The notes: generated by a model not told the origin, from the sequence alone. Shown: positions 37,442 through 47,082, counted from the first letter of the stretch. The stretch: 64,000 nucleotides of DNA from Flavobacteriales bacterium 33_180_T64 (GCA_002162685.1 MAAQ01000018.1:62001-126000), one strand, 5' to 3'. Numbers and translations: made by a program.

Positions 37442-38209
37442 TTATTCGTTTTCATTTAAATACATCTTACGTACTTTCTTAAACAAATTTGAAGAGTAAA
37501 CAAAATTTGTAACGACTTCATTGTCGGTTTTAAAGATGGTTTCTTTTGAGCCTTCCCAAGCTTTGAGTCCGTCTTTTAAAAACACGATTTTTTCACCAAT
37601 TTCCATAACCGAGTTCATATCATGCGAGTTAATTACCGTTGTAATATTATACTCGTCTGTAATTTCTTGAATTAAATTATCAATAACAATGGCTGTTTTT
37701 GGATCTAAACCAGAATTTGGTTCATCACAAAATAAATATTTAGGATTATTTACAATTGCTCTAGCAATAGCCACACGTTTTTGCATGCCTCCAGATGCCT
37801 CACTAGGCATTTTGTGATGAGCGTCTTCAAGATTAACACGTTTAAGTACGAAGTCTGCTCGATCTTCCATTTCACTTTTATTTTGTTTGGTAAAAAGACG
37901 TAATGGAAACATGACATTTTCCATTATGGTCATTGAGTCAAAAAGAGCGCTACCTTGAAATACCATTCCTATTTCAGATCTTAAATTGCGCTTTTGAGCA
38001 TCAGTAAGTTCAGAATATATTTTACCGTCATAAGAAATGCTACCTTGTTCTGGAGAAAATAAACCCAATAAGCATTTTAAAAACACCGTTTTTCCAGAGC
38101 CACTTTGACCAATAACTAAACTAGTTTTACCTTTTTCAAAAGTTGTAGATATCCCTTTTAAAATATGAGCATCTCCAAATGACTTCTGAATATTTTTAAC
38201 ATCTATCAT
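37442..38209 (-). CDS. mlaF: Phospholipid ABC transporter ATP-binding protein MlaF
   Basis: 255 residues from the ATG at 38209: Walker A GQSGSGKT at 34-41, Q-loop VFQGSALFDSMT, signature ASGGMQKRVAIARAI and Walker B YLFCDEPNSGLDP, then a switch histidine in INSHDM. The SGGMQKRV signature is typical of MlaF, the ATPase of the system that moves phospholipids between the membranes. An ATG further upstream (38269) would read through mlaE and is not likely. The start shares one base with the mlaE stop (TAATG), so both are coupled. No mlaD or other Mla gene follows in the window. Confidence 0.9.
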   Translation of the reverse strand: MIDVKNIQKSFGDAHILKGISTTFEKGKTSLVIGQSGSGKTVFLKCLLGLFSPEQGSISYDGKIYSELTDAQKRNLRSEIGMVFQGSALFDSMTIMENVMFPLRLFTKQNKSEMEDRADFVLKRVNLEDAHHKMPSEASGGMQKRVAIARAIVNNPKYLFCDEPNSGLDPKTAIVIDNLIQEITDEYNITTVINSHDMNSVMEIGEKIVFLKDGLKAWEGSKETIFKTDNEVVTNFVYSSNLFKKVRKMYLNENE

Positions 38210-38946
38210 TAGCTTAGGAGTAATTGGGTTAATATGTAATTCAAAAGTATAATTACCACACTGGTCCAAACAAAAGAGGTTGTACTGGCTTTACCAACTT
38301 CTAAAGCACCACCTTTCATGTAAAATCCATAAAATGAAGGTATTGTTGCTAAAATAAAAGCAAAAACGAAGGTTTTTATAAAAGCATAAGTAATATGAAA
38401 AGGGGTGAAATCGGTTTGTATTCCTAAAATATAATCTTCAACGGTTCCGAAACCTCCAAATTTCACAGCTATCAATCCACCTAAAATTCCTAAAAACATA
38501 GCGATAGAAATTACAAAAGGATATAACATTAGAGCAATAAATTTTGGAAATACAAGATAATTTAAAGCATTTACACCCATAACCTCAAGTGCGTCAATTT
38601 GCTCAGTAACTCTCATAGTTCCTATACTAGATGTAATGAATGACCCTACTTTTCCTGCCATAATGATAGAAATAAAAGTAGGCGCAAACTCTAATACTAT
38701 TGATTGTCTGGTAGCGAAACCTATAAGATATTTCGGAATTAATGGGTTGCTAATATTTAATGCGGTTTGTATGGTTACAACACCACCAACAAAAAATGAA
38801 ATAAAGGCAACAATCCCTAAAGAGCCAATGATTAAATCATCAACATCTTTTAAGATAAGTGTTCGCATAACCGACCATTTTGTTGGTTTGCGAAACATTT
38901 CGGCAATCATTAAAAAATAAGCCCCAATATTATGAAGGTATTGCAT
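38209..38946 (-). CDS. mlaE: Phospholipid ABC transporter permease MlaE
   Basis: 246 residues from the ATG at 38946 (MQYLHNIGAYFLMIAEMF), the usual N-terminus of the family; a longer form from 39066 would overlap the divergent pafA start and has no support. The core has about five helices with the MlaE/permease block IIGSLGIVAFISFFVGGVV, GKVGSFITSSIGTMRVTEQIDALEVMG (the cytoplasmic EQxxA-like helix) and the loop at LVFPKFIALMLYPF. It forms the membrane part of the Mla complex with MlaF. It is divergent from pafA; the intergenic region carries a -7 box for pafA. Confidence 0.9.
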   Translation of the reverse strand: MQYLHNIGAYFLMIAEMFRKPTKWSVMRTLILKDVDDLIIGSLGIVAFISFFVGGVVTIQTALNISNPLIPKYLIGFATRQSIVLEFAPTFISIIMAGKVGSFITSSIGTMRVTEQIDALEVMGVNALNYLVFPKFIALMLYPFVISIAMFLGILGGLIAVKFGGFGTVEDYILGIQTDFTPFHITYAFIKTFVFAFILATIPSFYGFYMKGGALEVGKASTTSFVWTSVVIILLNYILTQLLLS

Positions 38947-39026
38947 AGTAAAATTTGTTACTGCTAAAGTAAAAAAATACATAGACTTATTTAACCTTAA
39001 CTTTAAAAGATGATAAACTAAATCTG

Positions 39027-39034
39027 TATTTTTG
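39027..39034 (+). promoter_or_regulatory. -7 box of pafA
   Basis: TATTTTTG ends 20 bases before the ATG at 39055. A clear -33 TTG is absent. Confidence 0.5.
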
Positions 39035-39054
39035 AAATTCAAAACTTTTATATA

Positions 39055-40743
39055 ATGATAAAGCACATTTCTTCCTTAGTTGCTATTCTGTTTTTTGTAG
39101 CCTCTTGCCAATCACAAAAAGAGGTTATTAAACCTGAAAATAACCTTGCTGATCAACAAGAACAAACGATTCGGTATATTAATAATAATCCAAAACTAGT
39201 CGTAGGCTTAGTTGTTGATCAAATGCGTTATGATTATCTAACGCGTTTTTATAATAAGTTTGGTCAAGGTGGTTTTAAACGTATGATGAATGAAGGTTTT
39301 AATTGTAAGAACAATCATTTTAATTATGTGCCAACATATACAGGGCCTGGTCACGCTTCAGTGTATACAGGAACCACACCTAAATATCATGGTGTAATAG
39401 GAAATAATTGGTATGATAAAGCAACCAAAGCAATGGTGTATTGTACAGGTGATTCTACTGTAGTGTCTGTAGGTACAGCTAGTAGTGCAGGTAAAATGTC
39501 TCCTCACAGAATGCAAACCACAACATTTGCAGATGAAAACAGGTTGTTTAATCAAATGCAAGGAAAAACCATTGGAATTTCTTTAAAAGATAGAGGCGCA
39601 ATATTACCAGCTGGTCATACAGCAAATGCCGCTTATTGGTTTCATGGACAAGATGAAGGCGCTTGGATATCGAGTACATTTTATATGAAAGCGTTACCGA
39701 AATGGGTTAGCGATTTTAATATCTCTGAAACAGCAGAATCTTATTTTAAAGAATGGAATACCTTGTATGATATTTCATCATATATCGAAAGTGGAAATGA
39801 TAAGAATAACTTTGAAAGAGGATTTAATGGAAAGAAATACGCAACCTTTCCTTATGATTTAGCAGCATTAAAAGACGAGAATCGAGGTTTTGATATTTTA
39901 AAAGCAACACCTTATGGAAATAGTTTAACTACAGATTTTGCTATGGCAGCTATTGAAGGTGAAGCTTTAGGAAAAGATGGTATTACTGATGTATTAACCG
40001 TTAGTTTTTCTAGTACAGATTATGTAGGTCATAATTTTGGGGTGAATTCTAAAGAGGTAGAAGATACTTATATTCGTCTTGATCAAGACTTAGAACGTTT
40101 GTTTATGTATTTGGATACGCATGTTGGCGTCGGTGAGTATACGGTTTTTTTAACTGCCGATCATGGTGCTGTAGATGTGCCTTCTTATTTAAATTCGGTT
40201 AAAATACCTGCTGGATATATTAGTAATACAGACAGGAAAGTGACGTTTGAAACCTTTTTAATGGATACTTATGGAACTAAAGATATTGTAGAAAATATTA
40301 GTAATAATCAAATTTTCTTAGATAGAGTAAAGGTGAAAGCATTAGGATTAAAGCTCGCAGATGTGCAGCAGCAAATTGCTAATGAACAGCTTAGTTATGA
40401 TCATGTAGCAAAAGTTTATACAGCTGCTACAATGAATTCAACAAATTATACACATGGAGTAGAAGCATTATTGCAAAACGGATTTAATCAAAAGCGTTCT
40501 GGTGATATTATCATTGTTAATGACGTTGCTTTTATTTCATATAGTAAAACAGGATCAACACATGGTAGCGGATTAAACTATGACACGCATGTGCCCTTAT
40601 TATTCTTTGGCAAGGGAATCAAAAAAGGATATACCTTGCAGAAAACAGAAATTACAGATATTGCACCAACCTTATCAGCACTTTTAGGAATTAGTTTCCC
40701 AAATGGAGCAACTGGCCAACCTTTAGAATTTGTGATAGATTAG
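39055..40743 (+). CDS. pafA: Alkaline phosphatase PafA-type lipoprotein
   Basis: 562 residues. Lipobox FVASC gives modified C18. The alkaline-phosphatase superfamily core shows metal ligand D55 (VVDQMRYD), nucleophile region YVPTYTGPGHAS with T96 as the probable catalytic threonine, SFSSTDYVGHNFG, TADHGAVDVPSYL and the end piece LSALLGISFPNGATG. The threonine nucleophile and missing serine are as in PafA of Elizabethkingia, a phosphate-insensitive phosphatase that frees phosphate from organic esters at the cell surface or periplasm. It is divergent from mlaE and is followed after 3 bases by a secreted nuclease, so both may take part in phosphate salvage. Confidence 0.9.
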   Translation: MIKHISSLVAILFFVASCQSQKEVIKPENNLADQQEQTIRYINNNPKLVVGLVVDQMRYDYLTRFYNKFGQGGFKRMMNEGFNCKNNHFNYVPTYTGPGHASVYTGTTPKYHGVIGNNWYDKATKAMVYCTGDSTVVSVGTASSAGKMSPHRMQTTTFADENRLFNQMQGKTIGISLKDRGAILPAGHTANAAYWFHGQDEGAWISSTFYMKALPKWVSDFNISETAESYFKEWNTLYDISSYIESGNDKNNFERGFNGKKYATFPYDLAALKDENRGFDILKATPYGNSLTTDFAMAAIEGEALGKDGITDVLTVSFSSTDYVGHNFGVNSKEVEDTYIRLDQDLERLFMYLDTHVGVGEYTVFLTADHGAVDVPSYLNSVKIPAGYISNTDRKVTFETFLMDTYGTKDIVENISNNQIFLDRVKVKALGLKLADVQQQIANEQLSYDHVAKVYTAATMNSTNYTHGVEALLQNGFNQKRSGDIIIVNDVAFISYSKTGSTHGSGLNYDTHVPLLFFGKGIKKGYTLQKTEITDIAPTLSALLGISFPNGATGQPLEFVID

Positions 40744-40746
40744 TAT

Positions 40747-41556
40747 ATGACTAAAAAAAGAATCTATTCATTAATCGCTATTTTAATAGTTATTGGTATT
40801 TATGCTTATGAGCATTTTTTAAAGGAAAACGAGTCTTTAGAAATCATAGAAAAAGGCGAGGTTGTTAAAATAGACACAAATGAATATTTTTTACCAACAA
40901 GTACTACAAATCAAATAGTACATCATGAAGGCTATTCGTTGTCGTATAGTGAGACTCATGAGCAAGCCGAATGGGTTGCTTATGAATTAAAAAAAGCGCA
41001 CTTGTCAAAGTCTAATTTTAAACGACCTTATTTTGAGATTGATAAATCTGTTAAAACGGGAGCAGCACATTGGCGGAATTATAAAAAATCAGGTTATGAC
41101 CGAGGGCATTTATGTCCTGCTGGAGATAGAAAATATAGCCAAGAAGCTCATGATGAAACCTTTTTAACGAGTAATATTAGTCCGCAAGAACATCAATTTA
41201 ATTCAGGAATTTGGAATTCACTCGAGCAAAAAGTACGCTATTGGGCGCATAAGTATGATGGTGTTTTTGTGGTGACAGGAGGCGTTTTAAAAGGCAATAT
41301 GAAAACTATTGGCGAAGAAAAAGTGAGTGTGCCTAATCAATTTTATAAGATCTTGATCGATAATAATGCAGGGCAAACTAAGATGATCGCATTTTTAATG
41401 CCGCATGAAAATTCGAATCAGTCGTTATATAAATTTGTAGTTTCTGTAGATGAAATTGAAGTTTTAACAGGGATTAATTTCTTTTCAGAGTTAGAGGATT
41501 CTATTGAAAACAGATTAGAAGCCTCTAGTAGTTATAAAGATTGGAGTTTTAATTAA
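40747..41556 (+). CDS. Membrane-anchored DNA/RNA non-specific endonuclease
   Basis: 269 residues with one N-terminal hydrophobic segment (1-20) that acts as an anchor or signal. The nuclease core has YDRGHLCPAGDRKYS with catalytic H121, and SNISPQEHQFNSGIWNSLE with the Mg-binding N152, which are the hallmarks of the NUC1/Serratia nuclease family (beta-beta-alpha metal fold). It degrades single- and double-stranded DNA and RNA in the family. It lies 3 bases after pafA; joint expression would give nucleotide release and then phosphate removal, an inferred phosphate-scavenging unit. The gene ends before a hairpin repeat. Confidence 0.9.
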   Translation: MTKKRIYSLIAILIVIGIYAYEHFLKENESLEIIEKGEVVKIDTNEYFLPTSTTNQIVHHEGYSLSYSETHEQAEWVAYELKKAHLSKSNFKRPYFEIDKSVKTGAAHWRNYKKSGYDRGHLCPAGDRKYSQEAHDETFLTSNISPQEHQFNSGIWNSLEQKVRYWAHKYDGVFVVTGGVLKGNMKTIGEEKVSVPNQFYKILIDNNAGQTKMIAFLMPHENSNQSLYKFVVSVDEIEVLTGINFFSELEDSIENRLEASSSYKDWSFN

Positions 41557-41563
41557 TGAGAAG

Positions 41564-41584
41564 ATCTTGAATCAAGTTCAGGAT
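41564..41584. repeat. Hairpin element between convergent genes
   Basis: ATCTTGAA, a 5-base loop and TTCAGGAT pair over 8 bases with one G-T pair; GACAA follows. It lies between convergent nuclease and GT2 genes, where a terminator or dispersed hairpin would be expected. From memory the motif resembles a short interspersed hairpin seen in flavobacterial genomes; no second copy was found in this window. Confidence 0.35.
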
Positions 41585-41621
41585 GACAATTCATATTAAT
41601 TAAAACAGTGAAATTCAGTCC

Positions 41622-42491
41622 CTATTTCAATTTCCCCAGCATACCTTTCCAACGTAATTGTCTAATAAACTGCCCTTGTTCTTTAGTTACTAATTGTTCT
41701 AAATGCTGTCGCCTTCCTCTAAAATATCCGGCGATATAGTTTTTAAAAAGCGTACTGCTTTTCTTTTTGTATGCCAGTTTTAATGCCGAAATAAGTGTGA
41801 TTGTAAACCCATAACGCATTTTATACATGGCTTCACCTTGCAAGTATTTTGAAGCTTTATTATAATTTATTCCTGTAGGTTTAAGGTGTTTAACATGTAG
41901 GGATTCATCGGTTAATAACTCCCAATTATAATATTTTGCTAATAGTTCGTCAACAGTATCCCAACCCATTGAAGGTTTTAGTTTCCCAATGTTTAAAAAG
42001 CAATCTTTTCTATAGGCTTTTAATGCACCGCGAATATGATCTTTTCGAGTTAAGTTTTCTAAAACCCAAGTTTTATTTTTTTCGATGTAGCAAAAACCAG
42101 CTGCCATTCCTAAACGTTCATTATTGCTAAAATGAAACGCTAATTGCTCTAAATAATTTTCAGGAAAAATTAAATCTGCATCAAATTTGCAGATCACATC
42201 ATAATTGTCATCTAAACGGTCAAGCCCTTTATAAAAGGCATTGATGATTTTAGACCCTGGTAAATGTTGATTAGAAGAGACTATATTAACTACTGATATA
42301 TTAGAATGCTTTTGAGCATAAGCTTCTGAAATTTGCTTAGTATTATCAGTAGAATTATCATTCACCACGACGATGTGTTTAGGAGCTATAGTCTGCGCTA
42401 CTAAGGAGGCGAGAGTTTGCGCAATAACATCTTCTTCGTTATGAGCCGGAATGATAATATAGAAGTTCAAGGTTCTAAGTTTAAAGTTCAA
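41622..42491 (-). CDS. GT2 family glycosyltransferase
   Basis: 289 residues. FYIIIPAHNEEDVI at 10-23, VVVNDNSTDN at 41-50 and FDADLIFPEN at 103-112 define the GT-A fold with its DXD site. A substrate block near WDTVDELLAKYYNWE in the second half is typical of GT2 enzymes making glycolipids. The C-terminus is basic with weak hydrophobic character and may lie on the membrane. It is the last gene of a three-gene minus-strand run (KAS III, methyltransferase, GT2), so it may glycosylate a fatty acid-derived product; that is inference. Confidence 0.85.
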   Translation of the reverse strand: MNFKLRTLNFYIIIPAHNEEDVIAQTLASLVAQTIAPKHIVVVNDNSTDNTKQISEAYAQKHSNISVVNIVSSNQHLPGSKIINAFYKGLDRLDDNYDVICKFDADLIFPENYLEQLAFHFSNNERLGMAAGFCYIEKNKTWVLENLTRKDHIRGALKAYRKDCFLNIGKLKPSMGWDTVDELLAKYYNWELLTDESLHVKHLKPTGINYNKASKYLQGEAMYKMRYGFTITLISALKLAYKKKSSTLFKNYIAGYFRGRRQHLEQLVTKEQGQFIRQLRWKGMLGKLK

Positions 42492-42530
42492 ATTTAAACT
42501 TTAATATTTCAAAATATAAATGGATATGAA

Positions 42531-43058
42531 TTATTCTGAAATACGTTCAGCATAAACAATATAATAGCGAGGAGTAAAACAACGTAGTATTGGTCTAATG
42601 CCAATTTTCTTAGTTGGGTTTGTCCATTTTTTTGAAGCAATAATTTTCCAGCCAGCTTTTTCTAGTAACCAATCAAATTGCCAGTCTTCAAACTCATGAT
42701 AATGACGATCACGCATATCTATTTTACTTCTATACGCTGGAGAAAACCATAGTTTAAGTGGGATGCTGGCTACTAGTTTATTAGTTTTAATAGATTGTAA
42801 TACTGTAAAAGGAGAGAGTAGGTGTTCAAATATTTCAAAAGCTGTAATGACATCTGCATTAGAGTTTTCAATTTCTGAAGTGTTTAAATCTAAATCAGTT
42901 CCAGAAGTATTAGCAACCGAATATCCATCTGATTTTAAGATTTCAGATAAAGGATTTTCAACTCCTAAATCCAAAATTGATTCAGAAGTGTCAACATACG
43001 TTTTTAAAAATTCAACTGTATGTTTAAATCTTTTATTAGGGAATGTCTTTTCGTACAT
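42531..43058 (-). CDS. Small SAM-dependent methyltransferase
   Basis: 175 residues. A shortened Rossmann core is seen: ILDLGVENPLSEIL replaces the usual GxGxG motif (motif I is degenerate, with E for the second glycine), then a strand ending ADVITAFEIFEHLLSPF, which is well conserved in Methyltransf_11/23, and a following HYHEFEDWQFDWLLEKAG segment. The loss of glycines in motif I is notable but also seen in related flavobacterial proteins. It begins 3 bases after the KAS III gene, so it is expressed with it, and probably methylates a product of that pathway. Substrate unknown. Confidence 0.7.
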   Translation of the reverse strand: MYEKTFPNKRFKHTVEFLKTYVDTSESILDLGVENPLSEILKSDGYSVANTSGTDLDLNTSEIENSNADVITAFEIFEHLLSPFTVLQSIKTNKLVASIPLKLWFSPAYRSKIDMRDRHYHEFEDWQFDWLLEKAGWKIIASKKWTNPTKKIGIRPILRCFTPRYYIVYAERISE

Positions 43059-43060
43059 TA

Positions 43061-44119
43061 CTAATATTTATATACAATTGCATTTATATTCATACCTGCA
43101 CCAACACTAGCAAATATGATAACATCACCTTTATTAATACGTTGGTTTGCTAGTTGACCTTTTAAAATTTTATCGTATAAAGTAGGAACAGTTGCTACAC
43201 TAGAATTGCCTAATGTGTTTATAGTCATTGGCATGATGCCTTCAGGCATATCCATATCATGAAGCTTGTAAAAGCGCTTAACAATAGCTTCATCCATCTT
43301 TTCATTAGCTTGATGGATTAATATCTTTTTAACATCATTTATAGCGAAACCACTTTTTTCTAAACACGATTTTAATGCTAAAGGAACATTGGTTAAAGCA
43401 AATTCATAAATCTTACGGCCATACATTTTAATATATCTGCGTTGATCTGTAATTTCTGGATGATTGGTTTTACCAAAGTAAATAAAATGAGCCTCATCAA
43501 GAGCAAATGTTGCAGTTTCATGAGCTAGAATTCCACCATTTTCATTGGTGTCTTCAACAATGACTGCGCCAGCACCATCACTATAAATCATAGAATCACG
43601 ATCATGCTTGTCTACAACACGTGATAACGTTTCAGAACCAATAACTAAACAACGTTTTGCAATACCAGAAGCAATAAATGCTTTTGCTTGAATGACACCT
43701 TCAATCCATCCAGGACATCCAAAAAGTAAATCGTAACCTACACATTTTGGGTTTTTAATTTGTAATAAATGCTTTACTCTAGAAGCAATGCTAGGAACAG
43801 TATCACTTTGTTCGGCATCATGTTTAACGTCTCCGTAATTATGAGCAACGATGATATAATCTAAATCTTCTTTATCAATTTTTGCGTCTTCTATAGCTTT
43901 TTTAGCCGCGAAAAAGGCAATATCAGAATTTAATAAGTCGTCTTTGATATAGCGTCTCTCATCTATTCCAGTTATAGCTTTAAATTTCTCAACAATAACT
44001 TCATTAGTACTATTAATAGATGATCCATCCGCATTTAAAAATTCGTGATTATAGAAATTTTCGTTCTTTTCAATACAGCTAGGAATAAAACTTCCTGTTC
44101 CTGTGATCTTTATACTCAT
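43061..44119 (-). CDS. 3-oxoacyl-ACP synthase III (FabH-like) family protein
   Basis: 352 residues, the size of a full thiolase-fold KAS III. The catalytic triad is readable: C135 (FGCPGWIEG), H269 (ILIHQANEK) and N305 (TLGNSSVATVP). KAS III enzymes condense acetyl-CoA or branched acyl-CoA with malonyl-ACP; those outside fatty acid operons often make ketones, aryl polyenes or special lipids. It is the first gene of a minus-strand run with a methyltransferase (2-base gap) and a GT2, and it has no fabD/fabG/acpP neighbours, so a specialised lipid pathway is more likely than bulk fatty acid synthesis. Confidence 0.87.
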   Translation of the reverse strand: MSIKITGTGSFIPSCIEKNENFYNHEFLNADGSSINSTNEVIVEKFKAITGIDERRYIKDDLLNSDIAFFAAKKAIEDAKIDKEDLDYIIVAHNYGDVKHDAEQSDTVPSIASRVKHLLQIKNPKCVGYDLLFGCPGWIEGVIQAKAFIASGIAKRCLVIGSETLSRVVDKHDRDSMIYSDGAGAVIVEDTNENGGILAHETATFALDEAHFIYFGKTNHPEITDQRRYIKMYGRKIYEFALTNVPLALKSCLEKSGFAINDVKKILIHQANEKMDEAIVKRFYKLHDMDMPEGIMPMTINTLGNSSVATVPTLYDKILKGQLANQRINKGDVIIFASVGAGMNINAIVYKY

Positions 44120-44229
44120 AAATTATAATTTCTTTTTTTTCCTAAAAAATCTAATGTGACAATATACTAACATTTAATTAAATGTTAATTTTCATCTTGT
44201 GTTTTTTACGATGTTCAAGAAGGATAAAA

Positions 44230-47082
44230 CTAAGCTTCTTCCATATAAGCTTCTATTGGAGCACAAGTACAGATTAGGTTTCTATCACCAAAAGCATCAT
44301 TAACACGACGAACACTAGGCCAAAATTTATTATTCCTAACATAGTCTAAAGGGAATGCTGCTTGTTGTCGTGTATATGGTAATAACCATTCATCATTAGT
44401 AATCATAGACATTGTATGCGGTGCATTTTTTAGTACATTATTAGCATCTTCTTTAGAAATACTATCAATTTCATGTTTTATAGAAATCATGGCATCACAA
44501 AAACGATCCATTTCTTGCTTGCTTTCACTTTCTGTTGGTTCAATCATCATCGTTCCAGCAACGGGAAAAGATACTGTAGGAGCATGGAAACCATAATCCA
44601 TTAAACGTTTAGCAATATCAACAACTTCAATACCATGTGCTTTAAATGGTCTGCAGTCTATAATCATTTCATGAGCGGCACGACCACGTTCACCAGAATA
44701 TAAGGTTTCGAAAGCACCTTCAAGGCGTTTCTTTATGTAATTAGCATTAAGTATAGCAACTTCGGTAGAGCGTTTTAAGCCAGAAGCACCTAACATTTTG
44801 ATATAACCATAAGAGATTAAACAAACTAAAGAAGAGCCAAAAGGGGCTGCAGAAATTGCAGAAATTGCTTGATCTCCACCGGTTTTAATTAACGGGTTTC
44901 CTGGCAAAAACGGAACAAGTTGTTTTGCTACGCAAATAGGTCCAACTCCTGGTCCACCACCACCATGAGGAATAGCAAATGTTTTATGTAAGTTAAGGTG
45001 ACAAACATCTGCTCCAATTTTTCCAGGATTTGTTAATCCTACTTGAGCATTCATATTAGCACCATCCATATAAACTTGTCCGCCATTATCATGAATAATT
45101 TTCGTGATTTCTTTTATGGCAGATTCATAAACGCCATGTGTTGACGGATATGTTACCATTAATGCCGAAAGGTTGTCTTTGTGTAGTTCTGCTTTTTCTC
45201 GTAAATCATCTACATCAATATTACCTTCTTCGGTAGATTTTGTTACGATAACTTTCATGCCAGCCATAACAGCACTTGCTGGATTTGTTCCGTGAGCTGA
45301 AGATGGAATAAGACAAATATTTCTATGATGATCATTTCGAGATTCATGATAAGCTCTAATTACCATCAGACCAGCAAATTCACCTTGAGCACCAGAATTT
45401 GGCTGTAATGATGTTGCAGCAAATCCAGTGATTTCTGTGAGTTGGTTTTCTAATTTTCTCAAAACTTCATGATACCCTTTAGCTTGTTTAACAGGTGCGA
45501 ATGGATGAATCTTTCCCCATTTAAACCAGCTTAATGGCAGCATTTCGGCAGCCGCATTTAGCTTCATTGTACATGAGCCTAATGAAATCATAGAGTGGTT
45601 TAAAGCTAAATCTTTACGTTCTAAAAGTTTGATGTAACGCATCAATTCAGTTTCAGAATGATGAGAGTTAAAAACAGCATCCTGTAAGAATTCTGTTTGA
45701 CGCTTTAAAGTCTTCTCAATTCCATTTTCTTCGGAAATATCAGAGATTTTAATCGTATCTGCTTTTATACTCTTTGCAAAGATTGAAACTATTTTATTTA
45801 AGTCTTCAATAGTTGCTGTTTCATTAAGAGCGATTACAACATCATTTTTACTAGGATAGTAAAAATTCATTTTTTTGTTTAGAGCTATCTTTTTTATCGC
45901 TTTTGCATCTGCTTTAAAATGAAGCGTATCAAAGAATGACGTATTGGTTTGTTTAAATCCTACTTGTTTAAGTGTGTTAGCTAATGTTACTGCTTTACTA
46001 TGGATTTCATTAGCGATATGCTCTAAGCCTTTTGGCCCATGATACACAGCATACATTCCAGCCATAACGGCTAATAAAACTTGAGCAGTACAAATGTTAG
46101 ATGTTGCTTTGTCTCGTTTTATATGTTGCTCACGTGTTTGTAAAGCCATTCGTAAGGCTCTGTTATCATTCATGTCTTTTGTAACACCAATGATACGTCC
46201 AGGTAAGTCGCGTTTAAAAGCTTTTTTAGTCGCAAAATAAGCTGCATGTGGTCCACCGTAACCCATTGGGATTCCAAAACGCTGTGTTGTACCAACAACA
46301 ACATCTGCACCAAACTTACCAGGAGCTTCTAGCTTAATAAGGCTCATGATATCTGCCGCTACAGCAACTTTAATTCGTGCTGCGTTTGCTTTTGTTATAA
46401 ATGATTTGATATCTGTAACTTGGCCATGTTTTCCTGGATACTGTAATAAGGCTCCGAAAAATTCAGAAGAAAAATCAAAGTTAACTTCATTTTCTATGAT
46501 TAATTCAATACCAATTGGAGTTGCTCTTGTTTGTAAAAGGGATAAGGTTTGTGGAAGAGTATTCTCAGAAACAAAAAATTTATTAATACCAGCTTTCTTT
46601 TGATCTCTTTCACGAACAGCAAATAGTAAACTCATAGCTTCTGCAGCAGCTGTACTTTCATCTAAAAGAGAAGCGTTTGCTATTTCCATTCCAGTAAGGT
46701 CTGTAACCATGGTTTGGAAATTTAAAAGTGCTTCTAATCGACCTTGTGCAATCTCAGCTTGATATGGTGTATAAGCAGTATACCAACCTGGATTTTCTAA
46801 AATATTACGCTGAATTACTGCAGGTAAAATAGTTGGGTGATACCCTAGACCTATATAAGTTTTATAGACTTTATTCTTCTTAGAAAGTTCATAGATATGC
46901 AGTAAATATTCCTGTTCGCTCATTGGAGAATCGAGGTCTAAATCTGATTCTAAAAGAATACCATCAGGAATAGTTTGATGGATTAACTGCTCCATAGAAT
47001 CTACACCAATTGTATGTAGCATTTGTTTTTGATCTGCTTCTCGAGGACCAATATGACGTAGTGAAAAATCTGCTGTATTCAT
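44230..47082 (-). CDS. gcvP: Glycine dehydrogenase (decarboxylating), P-protein
   Basis: 950 residues, full length for the single-chain P-protein with two homologous halves. Recognisable are RHIGPREADQKQML at the start, SLLDESTAAAEAM, the PLP lysine K700 in NLHKTFAIPHGGGGPGVG, SCTMKLNAAAEM and the C-terminal block RRVNDAFGDRNLICTC. The enzyme decarboxylates glycine and hands the aminomethyl group to the H-protein lipoyl arm. The other cleavage genes are not adjacent. It is a monocistronic unit with a TAATTTTG -7 box 27 bases upstream. Confidence 0.96.
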   Translation of the reverse strand: MNTADFSLRHIGPREADQKQMLHTIGVDSMEQLIHQTIPDGILLESDLDLDSPMSEQEYLLHIYELSKKNKVYKTYIGLGYHPTILPAVIQRNILENPGWYTAYTPYQAEIAQGRLEALLNFQTMVTDLTGMEIANASLLDESTAAAEAMSLLFAVRERDQKKAGINKFFVSENTLPQTLSLLQTRATPIGIELIIENEVNFDFSSEFFGALLQYPGKHGQVTDIKSFITKANAARIKVAVAADIMSLIKLEAPGKFGADVVVGTTQRFGIPMGYGGPHAAYFATKKAFKRDLPGRIIGVTKDMNDNRALRMALQTREQHIKRDKATSNICTAQVLLAVMAGMYAVYHGPKGLEHIANEIHSKAVTLANTLKQVGFKQTNTSFFDTLHFKADAKAIKKIALNKKMNFYYPSKNDVVIALNETATIEDLNKIVSIFAKSIKADTIKISDISEENGIEKTLKRQTEFLQDAVFNSHHSETELMRYIKLLERKDLALNHSMISLGSCTMKLNAAAEMLPLSWFKWGKIHPFAPVKQAKGYHEVLRKLENQLTEITGFAATSLQPNSGAQGEFAGLMVIRAYHESRNDHHRNICLIPSSAHGTNPASAVMAGMKVIVTKSTEEGNIDVDDLREKAELHKDNLSALMVTYPSTHGVYESAIKEITKIIHDNGGQVYMDGANMNAQVGLTNPGKIGADVCHLNLHKTFAIPHGGGGPGVGPICVAKQLVPFLPGNPLIKTGGDQAISAISAAPFGSSLVCLISYGYIKMLGASGLKRSTEVAILNANYIKKRLEGAFETLYSGERGRAAHEMIIDCRPFKAHGIEVVDIAKRLMDYGFHAPTVSFPVAGTMMIEPTESESKQEMDRFCDAMISIKHEIDSISKEDANNVLKNAPHTMSMITNDEWLLPYTRQQAAFPLDYVRNNKFWPSVRRVNDAFGDRNLICTCAPIEAYMEEA

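Noticed and set aside
38947-39066. Longer mlaE start at 39066
   Set aside because: It would run through the pafA promoter and start, and the family N-terminus fits the ATG at 38946.
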